Below, one piece after another: positions 17,483 to 27,324 of a DNA stretch of 64,000 nt. The DNA is taken from the NCBI RefSeq assembly GCF_036322625.1, contig NZ_AP027266.1:1925001-1989000 (forward strand). The letters are read 5' to 3'. Source of the DNA: Roseicyclus marinus (lineage in GTDB: Bacteria; Pseudomonadota; Alphaproteobacteria; Rhodobacterales; Rhodobacteraceae). A model generated the notes under the pieces. The model was not told where the DNA came from. It made no database searches and saw only the letters and a list, made by a program, of their open reading frames with translations. The first letter of the stretch is position 1. Each line of letters opens with the position of its first letter. A program made the position numbers and the translations under genes.

Positions 17483-18760
17483 TCACCCCTCGGCCAGCAT
17501 CCGCATCAACCGCGCCTTCTCCCCCGCATCACCGGGCCGCGACAGTGCCTCGGCCAGACCTTCGAGCGCCGCGATATTGTGGCCCGCGCGGAAACTGTCG
17601 ACATGGGGCAGCATCGCCCGGATGCCCGCGGCCTTGGGCGCGAAGCCTTCCCAGCGCAAAAGCGGGTTCACCCAGATCACGCGCCGCGCCGACAGGTGCA
17701 GCCGCTCCATCGCGCGCGCCAGCCGTTCGGGTTCGTCCCGGTCCAACCCGTCGGTGATGATCAGCACGACCGCGCCCTGCCCTAGCACCCGGCGCGACCA
17801 GTCGCGGTTGAACGCCTCGAGACAAGACGCGATCCGCGTCCCCCCCTCCCAATCCTGCGCCTCGGCCCCTGCGGCCTTCAAAGCCGCATCCACGTCCCTT
17901 TGCGCCAAATGGCGCGAGATATTCGTCAGCCGCGTGCCAAAGGTAAAGGCATGGACCCGCGCCCAGCCCGCGCCCTTCTCATTGGCCACCGCATGCAGGA
18001 AATGCAGCACCGCGCGGGAATAGGACGACATCGACCCCGAGATATCGCACAAGGTCACCAGCGCGGGCCAGCGGATGCGCCGCGCGCGCCGGGCAAAGGC
18101 GGTGATCTCGCCCCCCTGCGCCAGCCCCGCGCGCATCGTGCGCCGCCAATCGGGGCGCGCGCCGCGCACGGCTGCCTCCGTCCGGCGGCTTTTCAGGGGC
18201 GGCACGGCAAGGCTCATCTTCGCGATCACCCGCTTGGCCTCGGCCATTTCGGCCAGCGACATCTGTTCGAAATCGAGCGTTTTGAGCCGCTCCTCCCGGC
18301 TCATCGTGAGGCTGGCATCAACCTCGATCTCGGTGCCCTCCTCCTCCGTCTCGGGCATGTCGGGCACGTCGCGCGCCACCCCGTGCAAGAGCGCCTCCGC
18401 CGCCCGCTTTTCGGCGGCGCGCAGCTCCCGCTCCTCGGCCACGCCACGCACCTGCGGCGTCAGCATCGACATCATGTGCTCAAGATAGCGCGGATCGCGC
18501 CAATAGAGCCGGAACAACTGGTCGAAGAGCGCCCGATGCTCGGGCCGCGACACGAAACAGGCCATCAGCGTGTGGTGGAAATCGGCCCGGTCGGTGAACC
18601 CCGCCGCCTCGACAGCCAGGATCGCATCGGCCACCCGCCCCGGCCCCGCAGGCAGGCCCGCGGCCCTCAGCGCGCGGGCGAAATGGGTGATGTTGGTCAC
18701 CAGCTGCGGATCGTCGGGCAGCGTAAGGGGGGCATGCTCTACCATGCCCCCCATGAACAT
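17483..18760 (-). CDS. coxE-like: VWA domain protein, CoxE family
   Basis: A protein of about 425 residues. The N-terminal DUF/CoxE region has ITHFARALRAAGLPAGPGRVADAI and CFVSRPEHRALFDQLFRLYW; the C-terminal von Willebrand A domain has the metal-ion site DISGSMSSYSR (DxSxS) and IITDGLDRDE. CoxE works with the MoxR ATPase CoxD to mature or insert the metal cofactor of molybdenum hydroxylases. The start is uncertain among ATG 18760, 18754 and 18745 (MVEHAPLTLPDDP); a TTG at 18781 is also in frame. It is transcribed after CoxD and a small secreted-protein gene, and the repeat island follows the stop. Confidence 0.9.
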   Translation of the reverse strand: MFMGGMVEHAPLTLPDDPQLVTNITHFARALRAAGLPAGPGRVADAILAVEAAGFTDRADFHHTLMACFVSRPEHRALFDQLFRLYWRDPRYLEHMMSMLTPQVRGVAEERELRAAEKRAAEALLHGVARDVPDMPETEEEGTEIEVDASLTMSREERLKTLDFEQMSLAEMAEAKRVIAKMSLAVPPLKSRRTEAAVRGARPDWRRTMRAGLAQGGEITAFARRARRIRWPALVTLCDISGSMSSYSRAVLHFLHAVANEKGAGWARVHAFTFGTRLTNISRHLAQRDVDAALKAAGAEAQDWEGGTRIASCLEAFNRDWSRRVLGQGAVVLIITDGLDRDEPERLARAMERLHLSARRVIWVNPLLRWEGFAPKAAGIRAMLPHVDSFRAGHNIAALEGLAEALSRPGDAGEKARLMRMLAEG

Positions 18761-18808
18761 CGCGCGCGCCCGCCCGGTCAAGTGCGCCGGACAGGGCAGC
18801 CTTTCGGC

Positions 18809-19309
18809 TCAGTAATTGTATTCCGTGATGATCAGCTGCGCCGGATTGTTCGAGGATTGGTGATAGCTCCCCGTCCAGATGTCGTATTGCCCGGCCATCG
18901 GGTTGAAAAAGACCACCGCCGAATTGAACCCCTGGTAGTCATCGTTGAAATGCCAGCTCCCGTCGGGCGCATTCACCAGCAGGACCGGGTCGACGTTCGA
19001 CCGCGCCTCGAGCGCAAAGGTCAAGCGCCCCGTGGGCGACGAGCCGTTGTAGAACAGCCGGAAATCGGGCCGGGTCACGACCCATCCCGAATATTGCCCG
19101 TTGCTGCAGGCCGCCAGGCTCACCCGCCCCCCGGCCGTCAGGTTGCGCACGTAAGGATCGGGCAGGAAACCGGCGTTCAGCGTGGTCGATCCGAACACGG
19201 TCGGGTTGTTCCAGCTCGGACAGCCCTGCGCGGATGCCGCGCCGCCCTGCGCCCCCACCAGAACCAAGGCCGCGAAAAGCACGGACACGATACGCAAATG
19301 GATTTTCAT
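18809..19309 (-). CDS. secreted protein of unknown function with pre-peptidase-like beta domain
   Basis: A 166-residue protein with a clear signal peptide (MKIHLRIVSVLFAALVLVG...ASAQ). The mature part has two possible disulfide cysteines (QGCPSW, LAACSNG) and a beta-rich C-terminal domain (DPVLLVNAPDGSWHFNDDY, then AGQYDIWTGSY). That pattern resembles pre-peptidase C-terminal (PPC) domains. ATG 19309 follows AGGAAG at good spacing. It sits between the CoxD and CoxE genes, where no exported protein is expected, since cofactor maturation is cytoplasmic. Role unknown; it may be an unrelated insertion into the cluster. Confidence 0.75.
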   Translation of the reverse strand: MKIHLRIVSVLFAALVLVGAQGGAASAQGCPSWNNPTVFGSTTLNAGFLPDPYVRNLTAGGRVSLAACSNGQYSGWVVTRPDFRLFYNGSSPTGRLTFALEARSNVDPVLLVNAPDGSWHFNDDYQGFNSAVVFFNPMAGQYDIWTGSYHQSSNNPAQLIITEYNY

Positions 19310-19389
19310 CTTCCTGTCTCCCGTCATCAGGTTGCCCCTGCGCGAAAGTTAACGCCCCTTGGACCGGCGCTGTCAAAGAAAACCCTGCC

Positions 19390-19414
19390 AAAGGCCCGAT
19401 AACGGGCCCTTTTT
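19390..19414 (-). terminator. weak hairpin terminator after coxD-like gene
   Basis: GGCCCG (19393-19398) pairs with CGGGCC (19403-19408), flanked by AAA and TTTTT runs. It follows the MoxR-type gene on the minus strand and may reduce read-through into the secreted-protein gene. Confidence 0.45.
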
Positions 19415-19426
19415 GCGCGACCCCGA

Positions 19427-20323
19427 TCAGGCCGGGGCCTCTGCCGCCAGGCGGTCGAGGATGCGCTTGGCCTCCGATCCCTGCAGCCGCTGGATATCGT
19501 CCTGGTATTTCAGGATCGCCCCCAGCGTGTCGGCGATGACCTCGGGCGACAGTTCCAGCACATCCAGCGCCAGCAGGCACTTGGCCCAGTCGATGGTCTC
19601 GGCCACGCCGGGCCGCTTGAACAGATCCTCGGTCCTGAGCGCCTGCACGAAAGCCACGACCGCCCGGCTCAGGCTTTCGGAGGCTTCGGGCACCCGCGCC
19701 TTCAGGATCGCCAGTTCCCGCGCCAGGTCGGGATACTCCACCCAATGATACAGGCACCGCCGCTTGAGCGCATCATGCACCTCCCGCGTGCGGTTCGAGG
19801 TCAGGATGACGATGGGCGGCTCGGGCGCCCGGATCGTGCCCAGTTCCGGGATCGTCACCTGGAAATCGCTCAGCGCCTCCAGCAAGAAGGCCTCGAAGGG
19901 CTCGTCGGTCCGGTCGATCTCGTCGATCAACAGCACCGGCGCCCCGGCCGCATCGGGCCGCATCGCATGCAACAGGGGCCGCTCGATCAGGTAATCGTCG
20001 GAAAACAACTCCCGCCGCAGCGCGCCCGCCTCCGCCCCGCCCGCCGCCTCGGCCGAGCGGATCGCCACCATCTGCGCGGCGAAATTCCATTCGTACACGG
20101 CACTTGCCGCATCCAGCCCCTCGTAGCATTGCAGCCGGATCAACCGACGCCCCAGCGCCGCCGCGATGGCCTTGGCGATCTCGGTCTTGCCGGTTCCCGC
20201 CTCCCCTTCAAGGAATAGCGGCCGCCCCAGCCGCAAGGACAAAAAGACCACGGTGGCCAACGCCCTTCCGCAGACATAGCCCTGGGCGGCCAGGTCGGCC
20301 TGCACTTCATCGATCGATTTCAT
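19427..20323 (-). CDS. coxD-like: MoxR-family AAA+ ATPase, CoxD type
   Basis: A 298-residue AAA+ ATPase. Walker A is LFLEGEAGTGKTEIAKAIA (about 37-55), Walker B is PVLLIDEIDRTDEPFEAFLLEAL, and sensor 1 is IVILTSNRTREVHDALKRRCLYHW, the MoxR arrangement. CoxD-type proteins partner with the VWA protein CoxE to build the active site of molybdenum hydroxylases. ATG 20323 is chosen for GGGAGG upstream; the in-frame start at 20350 adds only nine unconserved residues. It is the most promoter-proximal gene of the cox-like cluster. Confidence 0.92.
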   Translation of the reverse strand: MKSIDEVQADLAAQGYVCGRALATVVFLSLRLGRPLFLEGEAGTGKTEIAKAIAAALGRRLIRLQCYEGLDAASAVYEWNFAAQMVAIRSAEAAGGAEAGALRRELFSDDYLIERPLLHAMRPDAAGAPVLLIDEIDRTDEPFEAFLLEALSDFQVTIPELGTIRAPEPPIVILTSNRTREVHDALKRRCLYHWVEYPDLARELAILKARVPEASESLSRAVVAFVQALRTEDLFKRPGVAETIDWAKCLLALDVLELSPEVIADTLGAILKYQDDIQRLQGSEAKRILDRLAAEAPA

Positions 20324-20545
20324 CTCGCACCGCCTCCCGGCTTCCGGCATCCGCGCGCCGCCTCTCCCGCCTGCCTCATGAACCCCGCCGGGGCGCCGGC
20401 GGTCAAGACCCGCACCGCGAAACCGGCATCAGTCCGTTTCCGGAACGGCCACAATGCCCCGCGAAACGCCCCGCCTTTTTCCTTACTCTGACACAATTTG
20501 CCACGATACCTCCCGCCGACCCACGTCGACAGCAAGAGATCTCCC

Positions 20546-21469
20546 ATGTCCCTCGCCGCCCCGCTCGCCCCCGATATCGGCGCCTCCGGCCTCACCCGTC
20601 CGGCCTGGGCGCGCCGCCTTGCCGACATCGGCGAGGATCACGGCGCCTTCCACCGGATCGGGGCCGATCATCTCGCGCTTTTCGTGCAGGAAGGCGATAC
20701 GCTCGTCGTCAGCTTCGACGCCGCCGCCCGCGTCTTCGCCGAGGAACCCGACGGCCTGCCGCCGGGGTTCGAGGCCGTGCGCAAGCGCGAATGGTCGCTC
20801 CTGTCGATCCTCTCCACCCGCGACACCTGGTTCCGCGCGCCCGATCTCATGGCCTTCTTCGAACATCTCGCCGCTTGCGGATTCTTCGACAGTTTCGCAC
20901 AGGTCATCTTCCTCGGCTTCGGCCCCGCCCCCGGTCACGCGGCCTGCGCCTATGCCTCGGTCGCGCCCGGCGCGCTGGTGCTGGCCTCCGCCCCCGCCGC
21001 CACGCTCGATCCCGAACTGGCGGGCTTCGACCACCGCTTCCGCCCCGACCGGGCCCGCGATTTCAGCCGCTACGGCGATGCGCCCAGTCTCGTGGACACC
21101 GCACGGCAGGCCGTCATCCTCTATGACCCGACCGAGGATGCCTCCGCCGCCCATGCCGGGCAATTCCGCGCCGCCTCCGTCACCCTCGTGCCGCTGCGCT
21201 TCTCGGGCCCCGCCCCGCATGATCTGATCGCCTCGGGCGGGCTCTTGATGCTGATCTTGCGCGCGCTCGTGAACAACCGCCTCACCCGCACCCGCCTCGT
21301 GCAGATGACCCGCGCCACCCGCCGCGCCGATCCGGCCTATCTCTGGCGCCTCGCCCATCGCGCCGAGACCCAGGGCCATCCCGCCCGCGCGCGCCTTGTC
21401 GCCGATCACGCCGCCGCCATCACCGGCGAGCGCCGCTTCACCGATCTCGCCGCGCGGCTGGCCTCATAA
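20546..21469 (+). CDS. conserved protein of unknown function (roseobacter family)
   Basis: A 307-residue protein without signal peptide. Features: [27 protein letters not shown] near the N-terminus, [27 protein letters not shown], and [27 protein letters not shown], which resembles the glycine-rich nucleophile turn of alpha/beta hydrolases but lacks a clear Ser-His-Asp set. Related proteins in Rhodobacteraceae are, as I recall, often labelled PAPS reductase; none of the CysH motifs (PP-loop, ECGLH) are present, so I do not use that name. ATG 20546 is chosen over 20498 for length and AAGAGA upstream. The end overlaps ureG by six bases, convergent. Confidence 0.72.
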   Translation: MSLAAPLAPDIGASGLTRPAWARRLADIGEDHGAFHRIGADHLALFVQEGDTLVVSFDAAARVFAEEPDGLPPGFEAVRKREWSLLSILSTRDTWFRAPDLMAFFEHLAACGFFDSFAQVIFLGFGPAPGHAACAYASVAPGALVLASAPAATLDPELAGFDHRFRPDRARDFSRYGDAPSLVDTARQAVILYDPTEDASAAHAGQFRAASVTLVPLRFSGPAPHDLIASGGLLMLILRALVNNRLTRTRLVQMTRATRRADPAYLWRLAHRAETQGHPARARLVADHAAAITGERRFTDLAARLAS

Positions 21470-22075
21470 CCCGCCCGCCTCCTTGAGAAAGGCCACGACC
21501 TCCGCCACCCCGCGCCCCTGCCGGAGCGAGGCCATGACAAAGGGCCGCTCCCCCCGCGCCACGCGCGCATCGGCCTCCAGCTGCACCGGATCGACGCCCA
21601 CATGGGGCGCGAGGTCGATCTTGTTGACCACAAGCAGGTCCGAGCGCGTCACCCCCGGCCCCTTCTTGCGCGGAATGTCCTGCCCCGCCGCCGTGTCGAT
21701 CACGTAAAGCGTCAGATCGGCCAGTTCCGGCGAGAATGTCGCGGCCAGGTTGTCGCCCCCGGATTCGATGAAGATCACGTCGAGATCGGGCAGCCGCTCC
21801 CGCATCTTCGCCACCGCCGCAAGATTGATCGAGGCATCTTCCCGGATCGCGGTATGCGGACAACCGCCCGTCTCCACCCCCATGATCCTCTCGGCAGGCA
21901 GGACCTGGGCGCGCAGCAAAAACTCGGCATCCTCGGCGGTATAGATGTCATTGGTGATGACCGCGACCGAGTGCGTCCCCGCCATGGCGCGGCACAGCCG
22001 CTCGGTCAGCGTGGTCTTGCCCGCCCCCACCGGCCCGCCGATCCCGACCCTGAGCGGCCCGTTCGCACTGCCCAT
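21464..22075 (-). CDS. ureG: urease accessory GTPase
   Basis: A 203-residue UreG. The P-loop is [19 protein letters not shown] (about 9-27). The metal-binding Cys-Pro-His is in [17 protein letters not shown]. Downstream GTPase motifs are [21 protein letters not shown] and [14 protein letters not shown]. UreG uses GTP hydrolysis to drive nickel delivery to urease with UreD, UreE and UreF. ATG 22075 has GGAGG about eight bases upstream; an upstream in-frame ATG at 22102 lacks this. It is separated from ureF by 184 bp holding the second hairpin-repeat island. Confidence 0.96.
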   Translation of the reverse strand: MGSANGPLRVGIGGPVGAGKTTLTERLCRAMAGTHSVAVITNDIYTAEDAEFLLRAQVLPAERIMGVETGGCPHTAIREDASINLAAVAKMRERLPDLDVIFIESGGDNLAATFSPELADLTLYVIDTAAGQDIPRKKGPGVTRSDLLVVNKIDLAPHVGVDPVQLEADARVARGERPFVMASLRQGRGVAEVVAFLKEAGGL

Positions 22076-22120
22076 CCTCTCGCCTCCTTCATCTTCCATC
22101 AAGGTTAACGCGCCCGCGCC

Positions 22121-22241
22121 CCCCCTTCATCTTGGCCCAAAAACTCCGGGGGAGTCGCCAAAGGCGACGGGGGCAGAGCCCCCTTACTTCAAAAACCGCG
22201 GGCAGAGCCCCCTTACTTCAAAAACCGCGGGCAGAACGCCC
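22121..22241. repeat. second hairpin repeat island: same head, 29-bp tandem tail
   Basis: The head matches the island at 17234: CCCCCTTCATCTTGGCCC, then AAAAACTCCGGGGGAGT and GTCGCC-AAA-GGCGAC, then GGGGGC-AGA-GCCCCC. After it a 29-bp unit (GGGCAGAGCCCCC followed by TTACTTCAAAAACCGC) is repeated at 22171 and 22200, with a degenerate third start at 22229. It lies between ureF and ureG. The two islands share the head but each has its own tandemly amplified linker. Confidence 0.9.
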
Positions 22242-22259
22242 GATCACGACACGAATCTC

Positions 22260-22898
22260 TCAGGTCCGAAAGATCCGCACCTCCAGCCCTTCATGCGCCA
22301 TCGCCGCCAGATCCGCCCCGAAGACAGCCGTGCCGATCCCCTCGAGCCCCGCCGCGACCGCCTCGGCGGCCACCCTCTCGATCACCGGATGCATGAGCGC
22401 CAGAACCTTTTGGCCCTCCGCCTGCCCCAACGGCACGAAACGCACCGCCGCCGACACCAGCGCGCCCGCGAAAGCCTGCAGGTAGAGCCGCGCCACCACC
22501 CCTTCGGGCAGGTCGAGCCCCCGCGCCGCAAGGCCCAGCGCCACCGGATAGGGCCGCGCCACCCCGTCGCCCGCGCCAAGGGCGGCCAGCGTCTCGGCCA
22601 GCGCGCGCCCCTGCGCCTCGGTCTCCTCGAGCCGCTCCCGCGATCCGGCGAGCGCGCGGGCCAGATCGGCCAGCGCCTCCGCCTCCGCCTCCCCGCGAAG
22701 GGCTGCCAGCATCACGATCGCATCCGACCGCCCCGCCCCCGCCGACAGAACCGCCGCGACCCAATCGGCCAGATCGCCCGCCCTGCGCACCCGCCCCTCC
22801 GCGATCTCGGTCTCCAGCCCGTGCGAATAGGCATAGGAGGAAACCGGGAAAGCCGGCGACAGCCATTGCACCAGCTTCAGAAGATCCGCGTCCTTCAT
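22260..22898 (-). CDS. ureF: urease accessory protein UreF
   Basis: A 212-residue, mostly helical UreF. The family N-terminus is LVQWLSPAFPVSSYAYSHGLE (about 8-28), with the conserved SPAFPVGxFxYSxGLE pattern. EGVVARLYLQAFAGALVSAAVRFVPLGQAEGQKVL is the C-terminal conserved block. UreF binds UreD on apo-urease and gates GTP hydrolysis by UreG. It starts three bases after the ureE stop, so the two are cotranscribed. Confidence 0.94.
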   Translation of the reverse strand: MKDADLLKLVQWLSPAFPVSSYAYSHGLETEIAEGRVRRAGDLADWVAAVLSAGAGRSDAIVMLAALRGEAEAEALADLARALAGSRERLEETEAQGRALAETLAALGAGDGVARPYPVALGLAARGLDLPEGVVARLYLQAFAGALVSAAVRFVPLGQAEGQKVLALMHPVIERVAAEAVAAGLEGIGTAVFGADLAAMAHEGLEVRIFRT

Positions 22899-22901
22899 CG
22901 G

Positions 22902-23435
22902 TCAATGATCATGGACATGGTCATGACCATGCCCATGCGAATGCCCGTGACCCTGTGAATGCCCGTGATCATGCCCCTGCGTCCGCCCATGCCCATAGGC
23001 CCCGCCCTCGGGGACAAAGGCCCCGGTGACGCGCTCGACCGTCGCGCCCAGCCGCGCCAGCATGTCGGCCAGAACGTGATCTTGCCGGATCAGCAGGTGA
23101 TCGCCCGCGATCTGGCAGGGCGTGTGGCGGTTCCCGATATGCCAGGCCAGCCGCGTCAGATCGCCCGTGATCCGCAACAACGGCTCGGGCGCGGCCTCGA
23201 TCTCGATCAGGCGGCCATCGCCCGTTTCCAGCGCATCGCCCGCTTCCAGCGACAGGGTTTCGGGCAGATCGACCATGACGCTGCCGCCCGACACAAGCCG
23301 CAACCGCTTGCGCCGCAAGAAGCGCGCCTCGTAATCGAGCACCAGCCGGTCGCTCGCCGCGCCCTGCCACTGCCCCGCGCGATGCACGCGCCCTGCGGTC
23401 ATGTCTGCCGTCACCCCAGTCTCTCCCACTGTCAT
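22902..23435 (-). CDS. ureE: urease nickel chaperone UreE
   Basis: A 177-residue UreE. The N-terminal peptide-binding domain has LVLDYEARFLRRKRLRLVSGGSVMVDLP. The C-domain has LLRITGDLTRLAWHIGNRHTPCQI, including the conserved nickel-binding GNRH histidine, and VLADMLARLGATVERVTGAFVPEGGAYGHGR. The last about 30 residues are a His/Gly/Asp-rich tail (15 or so histidines) that can store nickel. The start overlaps the stop of the upstream secreted-protein gene (ATGA). Confidence 0.95.
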   Translation of the reverse strand: MTVGETGVTADMTAGRVHRAGQWQGAASDRLVLDYEARFLRRKRLRLVSGGSVMVDLPETLSLEAGDALETGDGRLIEIEAAPEPLLRITGDLTRLAWHIGNRHTPCQIAGDHLLIRQDHVLADMLARLGATVERVTGAFVPEGGAYGHGRTQGHDHGHSQGHGHSHGHGHDHVHDH

Positions 23436-24118
23436 TTCGTCGGCGCGGCCGCACCCGGCGGCGGGGGCGGCGGCATCATGGCGGGCGCCGCCCCGGCCCC
23501 CGGCAATCGCGGCTCGGAGGAGATCCAGAGCGGCATCTCGTCCAGCACCGGCTCATCCCCTTCCGAATAGCCAAGGTAGATGGTCATCCCCAGCTCCATC
23601 AGATGCATCATGCTGTCATGTTTGCGCGGCCCCCCGTCCAGGGGCACCCGCGTCACGTCGATGGGCAGCCCGGTATAGGCGCAAGCCCCGATCGCCACGG
23701 GCCGGGGCATGCCCACTACGAGGCTGACACTGTGGCGAAACTCGCTCCCGTCGAGAATGCGGGCCGTCTCCACCCCGTCATAGCGCGCCCCCGGCACAGG
23801 CAGGGGGATCGTGGCGGGGGTGCCGACATAGCTCACGCTCTCGCTTTCGTCGGGCGCGAGAAAGCCGTTCCGCATCCCCCAGCGCTCCGTGATCAGACCG
23901 ACAGGCAGGGTGCGAAAGACATAGACCGCCGCCCTCTCGTCGGAAAATTCGATCTCCTCCATGGTCCCGTCCGACAGAACCCGCGTCTGGACGGTGCGGT
24001 CGGGAAAGCCCAGCCAAACCCCGTCGCGCGTGTCGCCACTTGGGCAAATCCCCTGCGCCGCCGCGCCAAGGCTTCCCGCCAGCACCAGACCCAGGACCAA
24101 ACTCGTTACCCGCAGCAT
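23432..24118 (-). CDS. predicted secreted protein within the urease cluster
   Basis: A 228-residue protein with a signal peptide (MLRVTSLVLGLVLAGSLGAAAQG). The mature part has beta-rich segments (DGVWLGFPDRTVQTRVLSDGTMEEIEF; GMRNGFLAPDESESVSYVG) with two cysteines (GICPSG, GACAYT) and ends in a Pro/Ala-rich tail (MMPPPPPPGAAAPTK). I recognise no family. It lies between ureC (30 bp upstream) and ureE (4-nt overlap), so it is translated with the accessory genes. Known urease cluster genes at this position are cytoplasmic or absent. A periplasmic role, for example in nickel or urea supply, would be speculation. Confidence 0.75.
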   Translation of the reverse strand: MLRVTSLVLGLVLAGSLGAAAQGICPSGDTRDGVWLGFPDRTVQTRVLSDGTMEEIEFSDERAAVYVFRTLPVGLITERWGMRNGFLAPDESESVSYVGTPATIPLPVPGARYDGVETARILDGSEFRHSVSLVVGMPRPVAIGACAYTGLPIDVTRVPLDGGPRKHDSMMHLMELGMTIYLGYSEGDEPVLDEMPLWISSEPRLPGAGAAPAMMPPPPPPGAAAPTK

Positions 24119-24148
24119 GTCATCCTCCGCACCTGCACTGCGCTGATT

Positions 24149-25909
<1,761 letters not shown>

Positions 25910-26150
25910 GGGCGGTCCTCGGCTGGCCGTGTCGCGCTCCACCCTATCGGCCAGCCTCCGACAGGATGAAGCCAGAGCGCACCGCAGAGCCCCCCACCGC
26001 CACGTTCCGCCCAAAACCAAGGCACCCCTGCCCAAGAAACGGGCGTATTGAAAACCGCGACCCGCCACCCCCATCCCGCGTTTTTTGCGCCCCGCGCTAA
26101 ACCTGCGCGCGTCCTGCCGTTACCCCATGCAAACCGTGGGGGTTGCAAAG

Positions 26151-26939
26151 ATGAAACTCGAACCGCTCAACCATCCTGCCCCGGATACGGGGCCGCGCGC
26201 CGAACCGGATGACAGCCGGGTCCATGTGGCCATCGTCCATACCGATCCGCGCGCCCTGCAGGCGCTCGACCGGGACCTGCGCCGACGCGGCTTCGCGGTC
26301 ACGGCGACGGGGCGTCCGGGCGGCGGATCGCGCGGCATCCTGCCCGAAACCGGCGATGTGGCGCTGCTCGACATGCGCAGCCCGGAGGGCGACGGCTATG
26401 CCATCCTGCGCCGCCTGCGCGAACACAGCGACCTGCCCGTGGTCCTGCTCACCGACAGCGAGGACGAGGTCGAGGAAATCGTCGGCCTGCGCATGGGCGC
26501 CGATGCCGTCCTGCGCCGCCCCTGGTCGCCGCAGCTTCTGGCCGAACGCATCCGCGCCCTGTCGCGCCGTGCCCGCATCGGCGCGGGGCAGACGCGCGCG
26601 GGCGCCAACCGGCTGTCCCTGCCCCCGCTCGAGATCGACCTCGACAAGATGACCGCGTCCTGGCGCGGCACGGCGCTGCAGCTGACCGGCACCGAATTCC
26701 GCCTGCTCCATGCGCTGGCCGAACGGCCCGGCCATGTGCGCACCCGCGACGTGCTGATGGACCGGCTCTACGGCAATGACATCTATGTCCTCGACCGCAC
26801 CGTGGACAGCCATGTCAAACGCCTGCGCCGCAAGCTGCGCGATGCCGACCCGAGCTTCGACGCCATCGAAACGCTCTATGGCACAGGCTACAAGATGACG
26901 CTGCCCGACCCTGCGGCGGGGGCATCTCTCACGCCTTGA
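26151..26939 (+). CDS. ChvI-like response regulator with degenerate receiver
   Basis: A 262-residue OmpR/PhoB-type regulator. The receiver (about 22-140) keeps the phospho-acceptor aspartate context VALLDMRSPEGDGYAILRRL. However, the N-terminal acidic pair is reduced to IVHTDPRAL, and the conserved lysine is arginine (ADAVLRRPWSPQLLAERI). The winged helix (about 160-250) closely follows ChvI: RDVLMDRLYGNDIYVLDRTVDSHVKRLRRKLR and IETLYGTGYKM. No sensor kinase is adjacent, so it is an orphan. ATG 26151 has a G-rich stretch upstream; ATG 26127 is in frame. It is divergent from ureC and overlaps the convergent AhpD-like gene by 11 bases. Confidence 0.85.
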   Translation: MKLEPLNHPAPDTGPRAEPDDSRVHVAIVHTDPRALQALDRDLRRRGFAVTATGRPGGGSRGILPETGDVALLDMRSPEGDGYAILRRLREHSDLPVVLLTDSEDEVEEIVGLRMGADAVLRRPWSPQLLAERIRALSRRARIGAGQTRAGANRLSLPPLEIDLDKMTASWRGTALQLTGTEFRLLHALAERPGHVRTRDVLMDRLYGNDIYVLDRTVDSHVKRLRRKLRDADPSFDAIETLYGTGYKMTLPDPAAGASLTP

Positions 26940-27324
26940 AGACCGCGTCCAGCTCCACGCCCAGCCCCTGCACGAGGCCATTGGTCTGCATCGCCATCCC
27001 GATCACGGCCAACAACTCGGCATGCTGGGCTTGGGTCATCCCCTTGGCCTTGGCCGCCGCCGTATGGCTGTGGATGCAATAGCCGCAGCCATTGGCGGTC
27101 GAAACCGCGACATAGATCATCTCCTTGACCAGCGGATCGATCGCGCCGGGCGCCATCACGACCTTGAGCCGATCCCACAGCGCGCGCAGCCCCTCGGGGT
27201 CATGCGCCATGGCGCGCCAGAAATTGTTGACGTAATCCGTGCCCCTCAGGGCCCGGATCTCGGCAAAGACCGCCGCCGCCTCGGGCGACAGGTCCTCATC
27301 GGCCAAAAGCGGAACCGTCCCCAT
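26929..27324 (-). CDS. AhpD-like carboxymuconolactone decarboxylase family protein
   Basis: A 131-residue CMD/AhpD-fold protein. The redox motif is NGCGYCIHSHTAAAKAKG (Cys-x2-Cys then His, about 78-95), preceded by helical NNFWRAMAHDPEGLRALW and DPLVKEMIYVAVST. AhpD-like proteins act as thiol-dependent peroxide-reducing partners; many members are uncharacterised. The start overlaps the cyclase stop by one base (TGATG), so the pair is coupled. The reading further upstream of ATG 27324 lies inside the cyclase gene and is not real. Confidence 0.9.
   Translation of the reverse strand: MGTVPLLADEDLSPEAAAVFAEIRALRGTDYVNNFWRAMAHDPEGLRALWDRLKVVMAPGAIDPLVKEMIYVAVSTANGCGYCIHSHTAAAKAKGMTQAQHAELLAVIGMAMQTNGLVQGLGVELDAVFKA

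Noticed and set aside
20546-21469. Calling this protein a PAPS reductase, as relatives are sometimes labelled.
   Set aside because: No PP-loop, no ECGLH cysteine; the real CysH is at 6144-6887.
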